Below, piece after piece: positions 1 to 13,000 of a stretch of 64,000 nt of DNA. The translations under genes were made by a program, and so were the position numbers. Location: the NCBI RefSeq assembly GCF_030867145.1, contig NC_134454.1:69298308-69362307 (forward strand). The letters run 5' to 3'. Numbering within the stretch: position 1 is the stretch's first letter; each line of letters starts with the position of its first letter. The notes beneath the pieces are model-generated. The model ran no database searches and was not told the origin of the DNA. It saw nothing but the letters and a program-made list of their open reading frames with translations. Source of the DNA: Opisthocomus hoazin. Its lineage: Eukaryota; Chordata; Aves; Opisthocomiformes; Opisthocomidae.

Positions 1-245
1 GCTATAGTTTACCTTCATAAAAATACTCCTCTGAGTGATGACTATGAAGGTGTGGAAGACACTGCTCTAAGAAGTTGAGGAGATTATGAACAAATAAAAC
101 TTTTATAGTAATTCTTTGTAGTACCTTGCTTTTCTGTATATTTTCTTCCATATATAAGAAGAGCACAGGGCATGGGGTGTGGTAAACGGTAGGGGGAACT
201 GACTGGTTAGGTCAGAGTATAATCTCTCTCTTACATATGCGAAGC

Positions 246-375
246 TATGCGTCCAAAAACATATTCAGTTGTGAGAATTATATCTGTTAAGGAGATAATT
301 ACATTGGTCCATGTGTCCAAAACATATTCGGTTGTGAGAATTGTATCTGTTAATGAGATAATTGCATTGGAAACT
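246..375. repeat. Two-copy tandem duplication, period about 64 bases
   Basis: The block starting tccaaaaacatattcagttg at 252 recurs at 316 as tccaaaacatattcggttg. Both copies continue through tgagaatt, tatctgttaa and gagataatt to cattgg. They differ by a few substitutions and one base in the A run. A weak third trace, catgtgtctccaaaattg followed by tatctgtt, lies near 475-500. Confidence 0.9.
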
Positions 376-3300
376 AAGAATTCCTTGGGAACAGTTTCAT
401 TTTCAAAGGCTTTCTCACTTCAAGATTCTCTGTAATAGAACATTTTTAAATTGAAGCTGATTATACTTGAAAACTCATGTGTCTCCAAAATTGTATCTGT
501 TTGTAAGGGCTGGAAATTCCCCTCATAACAGCAACATGTAGACTGTAGCAGTAGCCGTATTCCTTAGTAAAGCAGCCTCTAAGTAAATGATCACCAGTCC
601 AGGGCTGCAAATTCGGACACAAAATTATTATCCTTAATGCGTATTACTCCTGAGTCATCTCCCAGCAAATATGGCCTTACTTTGGATTTTGAGTGTTCTT
701 TGCAGAGAAAACCCTACTGATTATTGCGGTCGGTGAATCCTTTGCCTGGGGACATTCTTGCTAAACGTTGTCTGCTCTGAATATGTCTTAGTATTAACGA
801 GATTTTCCACAAGTAGGTGGAAGTGATAGCCTGCATATATCTGGTTTAAAACTGAACTGCAAGTTGCTTTGCTTGTTGTAAAATATAAACACTTCTTGCT
901 AGTCAGACTTACGAGAATAAAAGGTATTCTTTAACATCTGTAAAAGGTGGAACCTGCAAATATTGTGTCTTCTCTTCCCCTGATTGAGTTCCATGTACTT
1001 CCATCTGTGCAATGTCTTCTTGATGCCAATATTCTTCATACAAGTATTGTGTCAGGTCCTCTAAATCTTGCATGTTTTTTCTTTTGGTAAAACCATCTGA
1101 GATTTATTTGAGCACCAAATATCTTCAGACAGACAGATACTCAAGATAGAACTAAGGCTTAGCCCTGCTACTAACTTTAATGTACTGGAAAGAAAGGTAA
1201 GTGTAGTCAGTTATGAGCTAAAATTACACCTGTAATAGCAAACTACATCTTTCAATACTGCTGATTGTAAAAACTTGCTTTAGTCTTCCCTCAGGGTCTA
1301 CATAAACATTACTGGCTAAGAAAAGACAGCAAATCATTACATTGCTTTGGCTTCCATCAGTCACAGTTCACATAATTCATGTAAGGAGATGGAGCTGAGC
1401 TGTTTGGAGGCATTAACATTAAAGAAATATCTGATCTGTGGGGACTGGGACTATTAATTACATGAGCATGAACCACTTGTTGAGAATGGAAGTATACCTT
1501 CATCCCTCAGACGTGCCAGTCAAGTGTCCTCTCAGGTGAATGTTCCACTCAAATGTAGAGAGGCAGAGCCGAGAAAAGTTGGACCCAAAGCATTTACTTG
1601 GTGTCTTGAAACAGATCTGAATTCAGGGGGTTGAAGATGGATGATTTGAGTGTTGTCATAGGAAGTTTTTTGCATTCCAAGAAAGCCAGAATGCCTTGCT
1701 CCAGTCCTGGACTGAAGAGTAGTTAATGTGTGTGTACTTCACAGTAAGGAGAAGCATGGGGCCCTATTTCAGAAACAGGCAGCTGAAAACACTCAAGCTT
1801 TTCTTAAGCTGTCATTCTTCCTTTGCTATTTCCAGGCACCAGAGAGGGAGAATGGACTCTGGCTTTCTTGCTCAGAGGAAAGTGCTGAGAAAGAGAAGCC
1901 TCTGATGTTCTTACCCTGGAATTGCCTCCACTTCTTGATAAGCTGGTGAAGGAGAGGAGGGGCTGACACTCAGGTGTGCTCAACATCTCTTTGGAATGAC
2001 TTATGCCAGAAAAAAAGTATACATATTCCTCCAATGGATGGGAGAAGAACAGTTTGCTCATGTTTGCAGTTAAGGCTTTCACAGAAAGGTTTATGTTGTT
2101 TAGCGCCTAGCACCGCTGAATTCCTTGTGCCTGGGTGAGTTTATATAAATGTGGTAGTTTTCTGGCATAGTCTGTAATGGATTTTTATTTACTTGCTAAG
2201 AGTTCACATGGGTAGTGTCAATGATGAGATTTTAAAGGGTAGCTGGATGTTTATTGGACTTGTTTGGAAGCAGCATTATCAAGCATCCTACACCTAGAGC
2301 TGGAGATGAACTCTCATACACTCCTCCTGGGAAACACTTAAATGACATGGCAGTTCAGCTCATTTTGAAGCCATTATGTCTGCCAAAGGAGATCATTGTT
2401 GGTAGGGAATCTGCAGAGATATCAGTGGGAATCACTCTCTTGGGGACTGGGGAATCATTCTTTTGAGGATTGTCATACCCCAAAAGGCAGGGGGTATATA
2501 TTACACCTGTTTACGTTTAGATGAAAACCACATGCAGAGTCTCTTAATATTCTTTTCTTTCCCTTTGCATTATGCATTTATTTTTCTGCTAAAGCATTTT
2601 CAGTGTGCTTTAAGCAGGCTCCTGGGAGTTGCTTCTGTCAAACCACAGCCCTGGGTGCACAGGGGATGGAGCAGTCAGAAACTGACCAAATGGTGCCAGT
2701 GTACAGCAGTTCAACTGCAGGGAAGTGATGGGGGCATCATAGCTGTGGACCTGGAAAAAGCAAAGCCAGAAGAAAGGACTAGAAGTTTACCTAGTCTGGA
2801 GCTCAACACAGTTATGGAAAGAGCATATATCATTAGTTATTTCTCTGCAGGTCCAAAGGTTTCTCTCCAGTTCGGGACGAAAATACTAGTTTTAGCCACA
2901 AGACATGTATACAACAAAATGTAACTATAGATAAAAAACTTGCAGCTTTCACTCCTGAATCAGTCTGTCTTTTGCAGTCTCTGAGAAAGGATTTGCTTTT
3001 AATTTCTCATAAGATTACAAAACAGGTGATAGATTTTATTATCCATTCTCCCCTGCAACTAATTTGAACATGAATGAATCAAATATGTTGAGAGAATATA
3101 CAGTGGATGAGTATCTTCATAATTATTTGGAGAGTATCTCAACTCCCTTACAGGCACTGCTTTGTTCCCTTGATAAAACGGCTGTTTCGTGAGGCACAGG
3201 ATGATGCCCACAGAACAAGCAGCTGTATAATTACTCTTCATGGAACAAGGTGTTTGCCAGCTCCTGAGCTTGTTGCTATTCACTGAGATGTGTGTGCTCT

Positions 3301-6300
3301 CCCCATAATATTCTTCTCTTTCTAATCCCGTTGTAATTCAGTAAATGCTGCTTGATGCCGTATCTCAGAAGGACTGTGAAATACACTGCTCTTTCTCAGA
3401 GAGCAGCGAGGAACCTAGGAGTTACTTCAGGCAAGACGACTCACATCCATTCCATCCCAAACTTGTTAACCTTAAAATGCACCTGGCTTAGTGTTGGGCA
3501 TCAACTTGCAAAGCAACAAGTTCTAATACAGTCTCTCTGAATTTACTGCATTTTTTTGTTCTTTCTACTGGCTCCACAACTTGGTTACTCTCGCTTCCTC
3601 TCACCTGAAGCTTAATTTTCTGTGTGCTTCCATACGTTCTGTTTCCTGAGGTTTCGAAAGTTGGTTTTGAGCTTTTTTCCAAGACTGCTGCTGAGTGTGA
3701 CTTTCTCTCCACTTGAAGACACTTCTTTTCAAGCTTTGTCCAGGAGCAAAGTGAACAGACTGAATTAATGCAAGTGGTAGAAAGTCCCAGGCAGCTGCTG
3801 GAAAGGGTTTACGCTGTGTAGGGGAGTCTGAGACCTGCCTGAGAGGCTGACTCATGGAGGCCAGCTTAGCTTAAGAAATTAGAGAAGCAGAGGATATCAC
3901 CCAACTAAAAATTGTAAGAGGGACACAGTGACCAACAGAAGGTAAAATACATTAAAAGCAGAAAAAAAAATCCCAAAACAACAAAACCCCACAAAAAAAC
4001 AACAAAAGACCAGTACACAGATGGGGGAAGCAGGAAAATATTAGGGGACAGAATCATTATTTCTGAAGTTTTCTCACATCAATTCTAACAAAGAAGTCCT
4101 GATAGCTCAGTCTCTTTCTCAATCAGAAATGAATGTATGTCAGTCCAATGCAAACTCCAGAGGTTCTTTCCCTTTTTTCTTCAGTACAGAATACAACATG
4201 ATCTGTTTTATTTTTTACTTTGGTCAGTTCTTTGTTCTCATCAGTGATGGGACCGTGCATTGAGTTCGTCACTATGAAAAGTCTCAGCTATCTGGTGATA
4301 ATCTGTGGGGAACAGTGATACTAGAAAACAGTTTCTCTGAGTCTGAGTCAGACCTGGGCTTGTAAAGCTGGAGTAAGTCACCCAGTACCTAGTAAATATT
4401 GTCAGGCATGGCAAGCTCTGTGCAGGAGAAGTAAGTCTGCTGGCAGACTCGTGACAAGTATTTCCTGCATTGAGTTGACAGGGTAACCTGGTAAGCCTAG
4501 GTCTAACAAAGTCCAACAAAGTCTGTAGTTGTTCATGCGTATAGACTTGGGCATCAGCAATTCTTGGTCAGAGACCTTGTTAAGCAGTTTATCTGCTGTT
4601 TCTTGCTGTACAAAGACACGCTTGGGGACCTGTCTAACTGAACTCGGGAAAGCTCTGAAGTGGGTTATTGATGCAGTGCTCTGTGAGGGACTGAAGTGTG
4701 TTTGAGAAAATTTGTTCCAACCACAAATGGCCATGTATATTTAATGTCTTCACACATCTTTTTAAAGCACTCTAAGGCAGTTGCAAAGTAACACTCACCA
4801 CATTGTTTTCCACTTTGGTGAGCTTTTTTTGTTTTTTGCAAAGTACATACAAGTGTGAACAGCCTGTCTGACTGCTGAAAGGGCAGGAAACCAGAGTTTC
4901 TCATCACTGGACTTCTTAAAGCTGCTCACTCTTTCTGCCCCTCTCAATCAGTATTGCTCTTCTAGAAGCAGCCATGTTTCCTTAAGCACTGTGCATTGAA
5001 CCAGAAACACCACCACCAAGGAGCAAAAAGGCAGAAAAAAAAGTTTGCATTTTTAAAAATAGGTATGTTTTGTGCAAATAAATATTGAAGGATTTCCTTC
5101 ATACATTTCATTTACCAACTGGGTATTGCTTTGGACCCCTGACCATGAGTCCTCCTCGCCATTTGACAGACAACTGAAAGTCATCTGTGTCTGTCAGAGT
5201 CAGAAGTTTGTTGATTCCACGATTCTCAAATCTGTCATTTAAGGCTAATAGCAATCAGCTGCTTAACTAAGGAAAAAATCAGCAAGCTTGTGATGGCAGT
5301 ATCTCTGCCATGAGAATCTAAAGATATAAACCAGACAAGGCAGAGGTACTATTTTTTAGTTACTCGGGTTGATGTATCTAAAAAAAGAGACAGGGCTTTC
5401 AGCATGCCGTGCCTTCTCGAAGTCTAAAATAGAAGCAGGAACTTTTAAAGCTAAATGTAGAATTCCATAGGAGAAACCTCAGAGTTCGCTGTGAAGGTCA
5501 CTGCTACCTTTTCACTGGAGGAATTGCCTGGCTCTACTTGAAATGAGAGCTAAAATTAGCTCAGCACCATCTCAAAAGTCCAAAAATCCATGTTGTGGGC
5601 TGAGCTATCACATCCTGTTGCTAAACTTGTATTTGCAATATTTTACTTCCTTGCTGAAGGCCCACCCTTTGGCAGGTACCACAGCTTCTCTTGGCATTGC
5701 AGAGCCACAAAAACTACTTGTGTTCATGTTTTTACCTTGCTGTAAGTTCAGTTGAGCATTATCTTTCTGCATAATTTTGCATTTGCTGTAGGCTACAACT
5801 ATGCACATTAGACATGAAAGTGTGATGTACTTGTTACACTACATATTCGCTGCAGTTAATCTAAGCCAATAGTAACCACTCTCAAGACTTCAAAATAACA
5901 GCCCCACAGCAAGTAATATAGAACAGTAAAGGGGATTGAGAACCCACAACTCAAACCTGCTTAAAATGTCAGTTTGAAATACCACTAAAGATTAGATAGA
6001 ACTAAAGTTTCCCAAAACATTCTCTGTGCTGGACAAAATGCCTGGGTCGATTTGTAGTGTGGAACTGAGTTCTCATCTTCCCATTTGGTAGTCCTGACTT
6101 TCTCTTCGTAGTGTAGGTGTGCAGAAAAGCATCTGCTATGGTGCTGGCAGGCACACAGGTTTTTACTCCCCTGCATGTGTCCAGTCTGTGGGGTCAGTGA
6201 CTGCACCCAGACAGATTCTGCATGTTCAGAGGACTTTATTTACTCTTCTAGCTAGTGGATTTAGTCATTTTGCCAGCAGGTTTTCAGTCATAGTTCTGGC

Positions 6301-6751
6301 TTTGTTGTACCTGTCAAATACCTTCCCATGGGTTTTTTCTTTGTACTGATGAGGAGCTTTATTCAAGGTACTGGTTTCTCTACTTAAAAAAAGCAGATGT
6401 CCATTAACTGCCTGAGATCTTTGGCCACTGCTTCAGTACACAGCTAAGCTTAGGAAAAGTACCGCACTGGCCTACCTACCTTCCCTGAGTGGCTAATGCT
6501 AATAATAGCTCCTATCAGAAAAGGATGCTAGAACTAAAAGATCAAAGTGAGTTGTGGGAAAAAAAGCTAGTGGGGATTTTCACTTTCACACCTAGCTATT
6601 TAGGGCATGCTTTTTGTTCATCTTTTCTTTTATCCATCCTGCCTTAACCACCATCTGCTCTCATTTCTTGTTAAAGCAGCCAGCAGACCAGATTTTATGT
6701 GTCTCTATTTCCTAGATACCTTAACTTTCATTAGAGGCCATTTTTCGTGTG

Positions 6752-6787
6752 TTTTTTTTTTTTTTTTTTTGTGACACTGACTTTATT
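6752..6787 (-). other. Possible poly(A) tail and poly(A) signal of a minus-strand retrocopy
   Basis: Nineteen Ts (6752-6770) are followed by 11 bases and then TTTATT at 6782-6787. Read on the minus strand this is AATAAA, a short spacer, then a poly(A) tail, the arrangement left by a retrotransposed mRNA. I could not recognise the parent mRNA in the adjoining sequence. A plain T microsatellite next to a chance TTTATT is the other explanation. Confidence 0.3.
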
Positions 6788-9700
6788 AATGACATGCTTC
6801 AACTCTTTGGATTGGCAGTCAGCACAAGTGTAACTGCAATAAACTAAACATAGTGCCAGTCAGTTTTAAATATTTACATAAATATAGAAAGTATTCTTAC
6901 CTGGAAAAGCTGTAGTGATCTATGTATAAAACACATTGGAGGTAAGAAACACTTAGAAAAACTTCTAATGTATGCAAGACAGAAAACAGTTTATTGAAAA
7001 GCATTGTTCTCAGAGGGTTTCCCCAGAGTCTCTGAACCCATGACTCTGTCATGTTGTGTCTGATGAACTATGACTTTGATGGTAACATGGTGCTAACTCT
7101 GCTTTCTACATGTTTTTGTTTAAGCCTGTTGCTTTGATATTAGAATGCTGGATAGAAGAAATCTAGGAAAGGCAATGAATGTTAGCTGGGTTTAATCTAA
7201 TCCCAATGAGCAAAAGAGCACAGGATACCCTTCCTTCCCAGACAACGTGGCTTCTTCACTTGGCTTTGACAACAGCAGCTTTCAGCCCACTTTTCCTTCC
7301 TAAGCAAGGTATCTCATGCTCTGTTCAGGATTGCTTCTGGCACATCTTGCTTTGGTAGCAAAAAGCCTCCGTAGTACCTGCAGTGCTGTAAGGAAGTGCT
7401 GGCTTGTATCTAATTAACCAGTAACTCAGTTTTCTGTAGACCATCAGCTCTTCTACCTTCGACTCTAACTTCCCAGAGTTGCTCTATATCTAGGCATGTG
7501 TAAGACACGCATCACTGTCTTGCTGAGTTGGAACATTATATACAACTGTTGAGGATTAGGAATAATGGCTCGTACTCCTATCTGCCAGAAAATTTAGTTC
7601 TTTGTAGCTATTTTGTTCTACAAGCATAGTTAATTGCAGAAAGTAAGGCAACAGAAGCCTTCAATGCCCTAAATACTTGTTCTCCTCTTTTTTGCTTCAT
7701 GTTTATAATATATAGTCGGAAGTGGCCTGTACATACCCCGTTACTGGCAACATGTGCACAAAAAACAGGTATGGTTGTTCTTGACAGAAAGGAGCATCAT
7801 GGAGATAGATAACCTGTGACATGGGCTCTGACCTCATGTATCTCATAACTCTGTTCCTGCATTGTCTGTGTTATCTGAGCACCAGTAACACTGACTTGCT
7901 CTGTGGATTCAGGAAACTGCTTTTCTGCCCATAGAAAGAAAAGAAGTTCTTAGCCCATTTGGTAGGAAACTGTGTCCTGTCCTGCAGTAGCTGAAGACTG
8001 AAATTGGAAAGGAGAAAGGAGAGCAGGAAGGGAAACAAGCTGACTGAAGCAGTAAACTCTTTGTTCTGTTTAGAGGATTTTGACTACCCTTTGGCATTAT
8101 TTCCTTTAACAAGGAGATTTTATGTTTAAGATATTTGGGCCCTGAGAAGGGCTACACAAAAAAGCGCAAAAGAATCTAGACAGTTCTTTTAGGGCACAAA
8201 ACACTACTCTGATTGTTCCTCAGGTTTGAAGCCAAGTGTCTCTAATACCGGGCATGATGCTTTGCCATGACACAGATCTTTGTTCCTTCTGCATGACTGA
8301 TGCAGTTGCATAATGCCCCAGTGGTCTTTTATATGGGAGGCAGGCTAATTCTGGGCATAACCATTATATCACTGGCATGCGGTATCTTAAGTCTTGGTCT
8401 CACAAAGTTCCAAGCACCTTCAACAGCATACTGAAAACCAGCACTGCTTCAGCAGATGCAGCATCTGGAAAGAGGCGCTGGCAGAACGGGTGGCCAGGGT
8501 GTCTCCCTAAGTATCTTGTGGACAGATACTCTTTGGTTAAGTGAACACCTAGGAGTGTTCACATTGCAGGCAGAGGCAGAGTGGGTGTGATTCCTACAGG
8601 ACATTGCATGAAGTATTAACTTGTGTCTGTGGTCATTAGGTTAAACTGTTTCTTATGTTTCTATACATTTTACACTCTTGATTGTCCCCAGTGGATTGCA
8701 AGGAGGGCAAACAGAGGCTGTAGAGAATTTCGCTGAAGGAAATGATATATCTGACAGTATTGTCTGTGCAAACACACCCTGAACTGTTAACCCTGCAAAG
8801 TTTAACATCACAGTTTTGATCAACTTTTAGAGGTAAAAGCAAAGGCTTTAGAGCTTTTACGTCTGCAGTACTGTTAACTTTGAAGTTATCATAGTCTTTG
8901 TTTTGGTCTGGGATGTGAAACAAAAACAAGCTGTTAAAAAAACAAAATGAGAAAAATACCACAACGTACAAACTTGTGGTCTGACTTAACTCTTAGAAGC
9001 AGACACTGTATGAAGGTGTTACTGCACTTCCTGAGTGCAGGGCCTGATGCCTGAAATCAAGCTGTGAGACATTACTCACCCAGGCAGCGCAGGGAAGGAG
9101 TATGAGCCTAGTGAGGAATAAGAGAAAACAGAGCCTCTTTGACACTGTCTTCACTGGACAATGACACTTGATTGGACCTATATTATTTCCCATACTCGCT
9201 CTTTGCACTGGGGGAACACCTTTCAGAGCCAGCCAGCCTAACTGACCATGTAGGTACTCATTAAACTCCAGGAAACAGAAAGAGTTTTGTGTCTTTGTGG
9301 GCTTAATACAGGATCCTATAATCACCACAACTGCAACCCTGCCTTCCTGCTGGCCCCAGGGAACCACTGCCAAATCAGCAAGGTGGGAACAGACCTTGGC
9401 ACCACCCTAGAAGGAACCAAAATCTGGCATAGCCTATGTGACCACTAGGCTAAGCACCCTCTTTTCTGCAGACTTTGCTGGGAAAACATATGATTGCCTT
9501 AAGCTCTTGGTAGTCTGCCTGCTTCTTAATTAGTGGACCACTTCAAATGAAATTGCAAAAGAGTTTGGGCCTTTGGAAACTTTGCCAAGCTTCAAACAAA
9601 CGAAATGAAAATACATTAATTATATCAGAAAAAAGTGCTTTGCACTAACATTGCAGTGAGTTAGGGAGGACAAATGGTATCACACCTGTGTGTGAGGATG

Positions 9701-10029
9701 ATCTGTGAAAGTAAAATCCTGCAAGAGAAGTGGCACACTGAAACTGCATGGCAGCGTCCGAGAAAATGGTTAGTTCTGTATCTAGTTCAACTTGTATGTG
9801 TTTTATACTTTATTTGGTGAGGCTGTCTACTACAGATACGCTACAGGCTATGAAATGAGTACTTTAATGGAAGCACAACAGCTAGAGAACAGGGAAAGCG
9901 TGGAACACAAGAGCAGAGCACTTACAGACCCATATGGGGTGTGAAAATGCTGATGTGGAGCTGGTGGGGTAGAAAAGGTTAAACTAGAAGAATGAAATGA
10001 GGGGAATGAGCTTGGAAAGAAGTCAAGAG

Positions 10030-13000
10030 AAATGAGAGTCAATAAGCTAAAGTTGCCGGGGCAGGGGAACCTCAATCCATCCTGCTGCTACCAGTTTGAT
10101 GCTGGTACCAGCAATAGATGTCCAGAGCCTGGAGAAGAATCACAGGTCAGCAGGAGAGCACCTGAAGGGCAGCACAACGGAACTCCAGCCAGTAAGTCAG
10201 CTGCACTGGGGACTCAGCTTAAATGCCCCCATGCAAACATGCACATCATGGCAAGTAAACAAGAGGAGTTAAAGATGTGCGCTCGCCTGCAGGGCTATGA
10301 TCTTACTGGCATCACAGAGATGTGGTGGGATGGCTCCTACAGCTGGAGTGTTGGAATAGAAGGATACAGGCTCTTGAGAAGGGGCAGGCAGGGGAGACGA
10401 GGAGGGGGTGTCACCCTCTGTGTCAGTGACGAGCTGGAGTGCACAGAACTCTGCCTGGGATGGATGAGGAGCCAACCGAGAGCTTACGGGTCAGGATTAA
10501 AGGGACAGCAGGGACAGGTGATGTTATAGTGGGGGTCTACAACAGGCCACCTGACCAGAAAGATCAAGTGGGTGAGGCCCTCTATGGACAGATAGGAGTA
10601 GCCTCACATTCACATGCCCTGGTCCTCATGGGGGACTTCAACCACCCCAGTATCTATCAGCAGGACAATACAGCAGGGCATTGCAATCCAAGAGGTTCCT
10701 GGAATGTGTTCGTAATAACTTTCTTCTCCAAGTGACAGAGAAGCCCACGAGGAGAGGTGCGATGCTGGACCTTGTTCTCACCAACAAGGAGGGGCTGGTG
10801 GGGAACATGAAGCTCAAGGGAAGCCTTGGCTGTAGTGACCATGAAATGGTGGAGTTCAAGATCCTTACGGCAGCGAGGAGGTTGCACAGCAAGCTCTCTA
10901 CGCTAGACTTCAGGACAGCAGACTTTGGCCACTTTGGCCTCTTCAGGGATCTGCTTAGCGGAGTGCCATGGGATAAACCCCTGGAGGGAAGAACGGCCCA
11001 AGAAAGCTGATGAATATTCAAGGACCACCTCCTCCAGGCTCAGCACCGATGCATCCCAACAAAGAGGAAGTCAAGCAAAAACACCAGGAGGCCTGCAGCA
11101 AAAAGGAAGCCACCAGGGGGTGGAAGCAAGGACAGGTAGCCTGGCAGGAATACAGAGAAATTGTCTGAGAAGCCAGGGGTCAGGTTAGGAAAGCTAAAGC
11201 CTTGATAGAATTAAATCTGGCTGGGGACTTCAAGGGCAACAAGAAAAGCTTCTATAGGTACATAGGTGATAAAACAAAGACTATGGGAAAATGTGGGCCC
11301 TCTCTGGAAGGAAACAGGAGACCTGGTTACCTGGGATATGAGAAGGCTGAGGTACTCAATGACATTTTTACCTCATTCTTCACCAGCAAGTCCTCCAGCC
11401 ACACTGCCCTATTAACAGACGGCAAAAGCAGGGACTGGGAGAATGAAGAACCACTGAATGTAGAAGATCAGATTTGAGACCATCAAAGGAACGTGAAGGT
11501 GCACAAGTCCATGGGACCTGATGAGGTGCATCCATGAGTCCTGAGGGAACTGGCAGATGAAGCTGCTAAGCCACTATCCATCATGTTTGAGAAGCTGTGG
11601 CAGTCTGGTGAAGTTGCCACTGACTGGAAAAGGGGAAACATAACTTCCATTTTTAAACAGGCAAAAAAGGAAGACCCGGGGAACTACAGGCCAGTCAGTC
11701 TCACCTCTGTACCTGGCAAGATCATGGACCAGATTCTCCTGGAAACTGTGCTAAGGCACATGGAAAATAAGGAGGTGATTGGTGACAGCCAACATGGCTT
11801 CACTAAGTGCAAATTGCGCTTGACAAATTTGGTGGCCTTCTATGACAGGTTTACAGCATTGGTGGATAAGGGAAGAGCAACTGATGTCATCTACCGGGAC
11901 TTGAACAAAGCATTTCACACTGTCCTGCACAACATCCTTGTCTCTAAATTGGACAGACATGGATTTAACAGTGTCCTGGGTTCAGCCAGGACAGGGTTAA
12001 TTTTCACCAGAAGCCAGGAGGGACACAGCAGGGCTGGCTGACCTGGCCTGGCCAAACAGAACAGAGTATTCGATACCTTGTGCCACCATGCTGGGTTCTA
12101 GTTGGGGGTAGCTGGGCGACTCGAAGGCAATTGCAGCTCGGGAGTGCATGCATGGCAGCAGGTGGTGAAAGTTGCGTTATGCATTCTGCGGGTTTGTTTT
12201 GTATATTCCCCTTATCTGTATCATTGTTGTTACTGTTCCCTTTGTTTGCTGTTCTGTTAAACTGCCCTTATCCTGACCCACCAGTTTTTTGCCTCTTTTT
12301 TCTTTCTATTCTCCTCCCTACCCCAGCGGGGGTAGACGCAGTAGAGCGACCACGTGGCCCTTCTGTTGCCAGCCACAGCTAAACTGTAACAGACAGATAG
12401 ACCATTTGGTGGATAAGGAATTGGCTGGACAACTGCATGCAAAGAGTTGCAGTCAATGGCTTGATATCCAAGTGGAGACCAGTGATGAGTGGTGTTCCTG
12501 AGGGGCTGGGATTGGGACTGGCGCTGTTTAACATCTTTGTCAGTGACATGGACAGTGGGATGGAGTACACCTTCAGCAAGGTTTCCAGTGACACCAAGCT
12601 ATGCGGTGCTGTCGACATGCTGGAGGGAAGGGAAGCCATTCAGAGGGACCTTGACAGGGTTGAGTGGTGGGCCTGTCCAAACCTTGTGAAGTTCAGCAAG
12701 GCCAAGTGCAAGGTCCTGCACATGGGTCAGGGAAATCCTAAACACAGATACAGGCTGGGCAGAGAAAGGATTGAGAGCAGCCCCGAGGAAAAGGACTTGG
12801 GGGTGTTGGTTGACGACAAGCTCAACACAACCTGGTGATGTGTGCTCACAGCCCTGAAAGCCAACCGTATCCTGGGCTGCATCACAAGCAGCATGGCCAG
12901 CAGGTCAAGGGAGGTGATTCTGCCCCACTGCTATGCTCTGATGACAATCCACTTGGAGTACTGTGTCCAGCTCTGGACCCCTCAGCACGGGAAAGGCATG

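Larger units (their letters stand above)
1..10029. other. Upstream non-coding DNA, no gene recognised
   Basis: AT-rich sequence with only short open frames in all six readings. The longest (2463-2924 on +, 153 codons; 8993-9373 on -, 126 codons) show no recognisable domain or convincing splice sites. The items of note are the 64-base tandem duplication near 250, the T tract at 6752-6770, and a near-palindrome at 8541-8562, each listed separately. Confidence 0.6.

Noticed and set aside
2463..2924. 153-codon + strand frame
   Set aside because: No recognisable domain, includes low-complexity hydrophobic sequence, and nothing around it suggests exons.
8993..9373. 126-codon minus-strand frame with a hydrophobic segment, considered as a retroviral remnant
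   Set aside because: No motif specific enough to assign it.
12080..12501. Several frames between the CR1 halves
   Set aside because: They lie inside or across the solo LTR and its junction; LTRs of this type are not coding.
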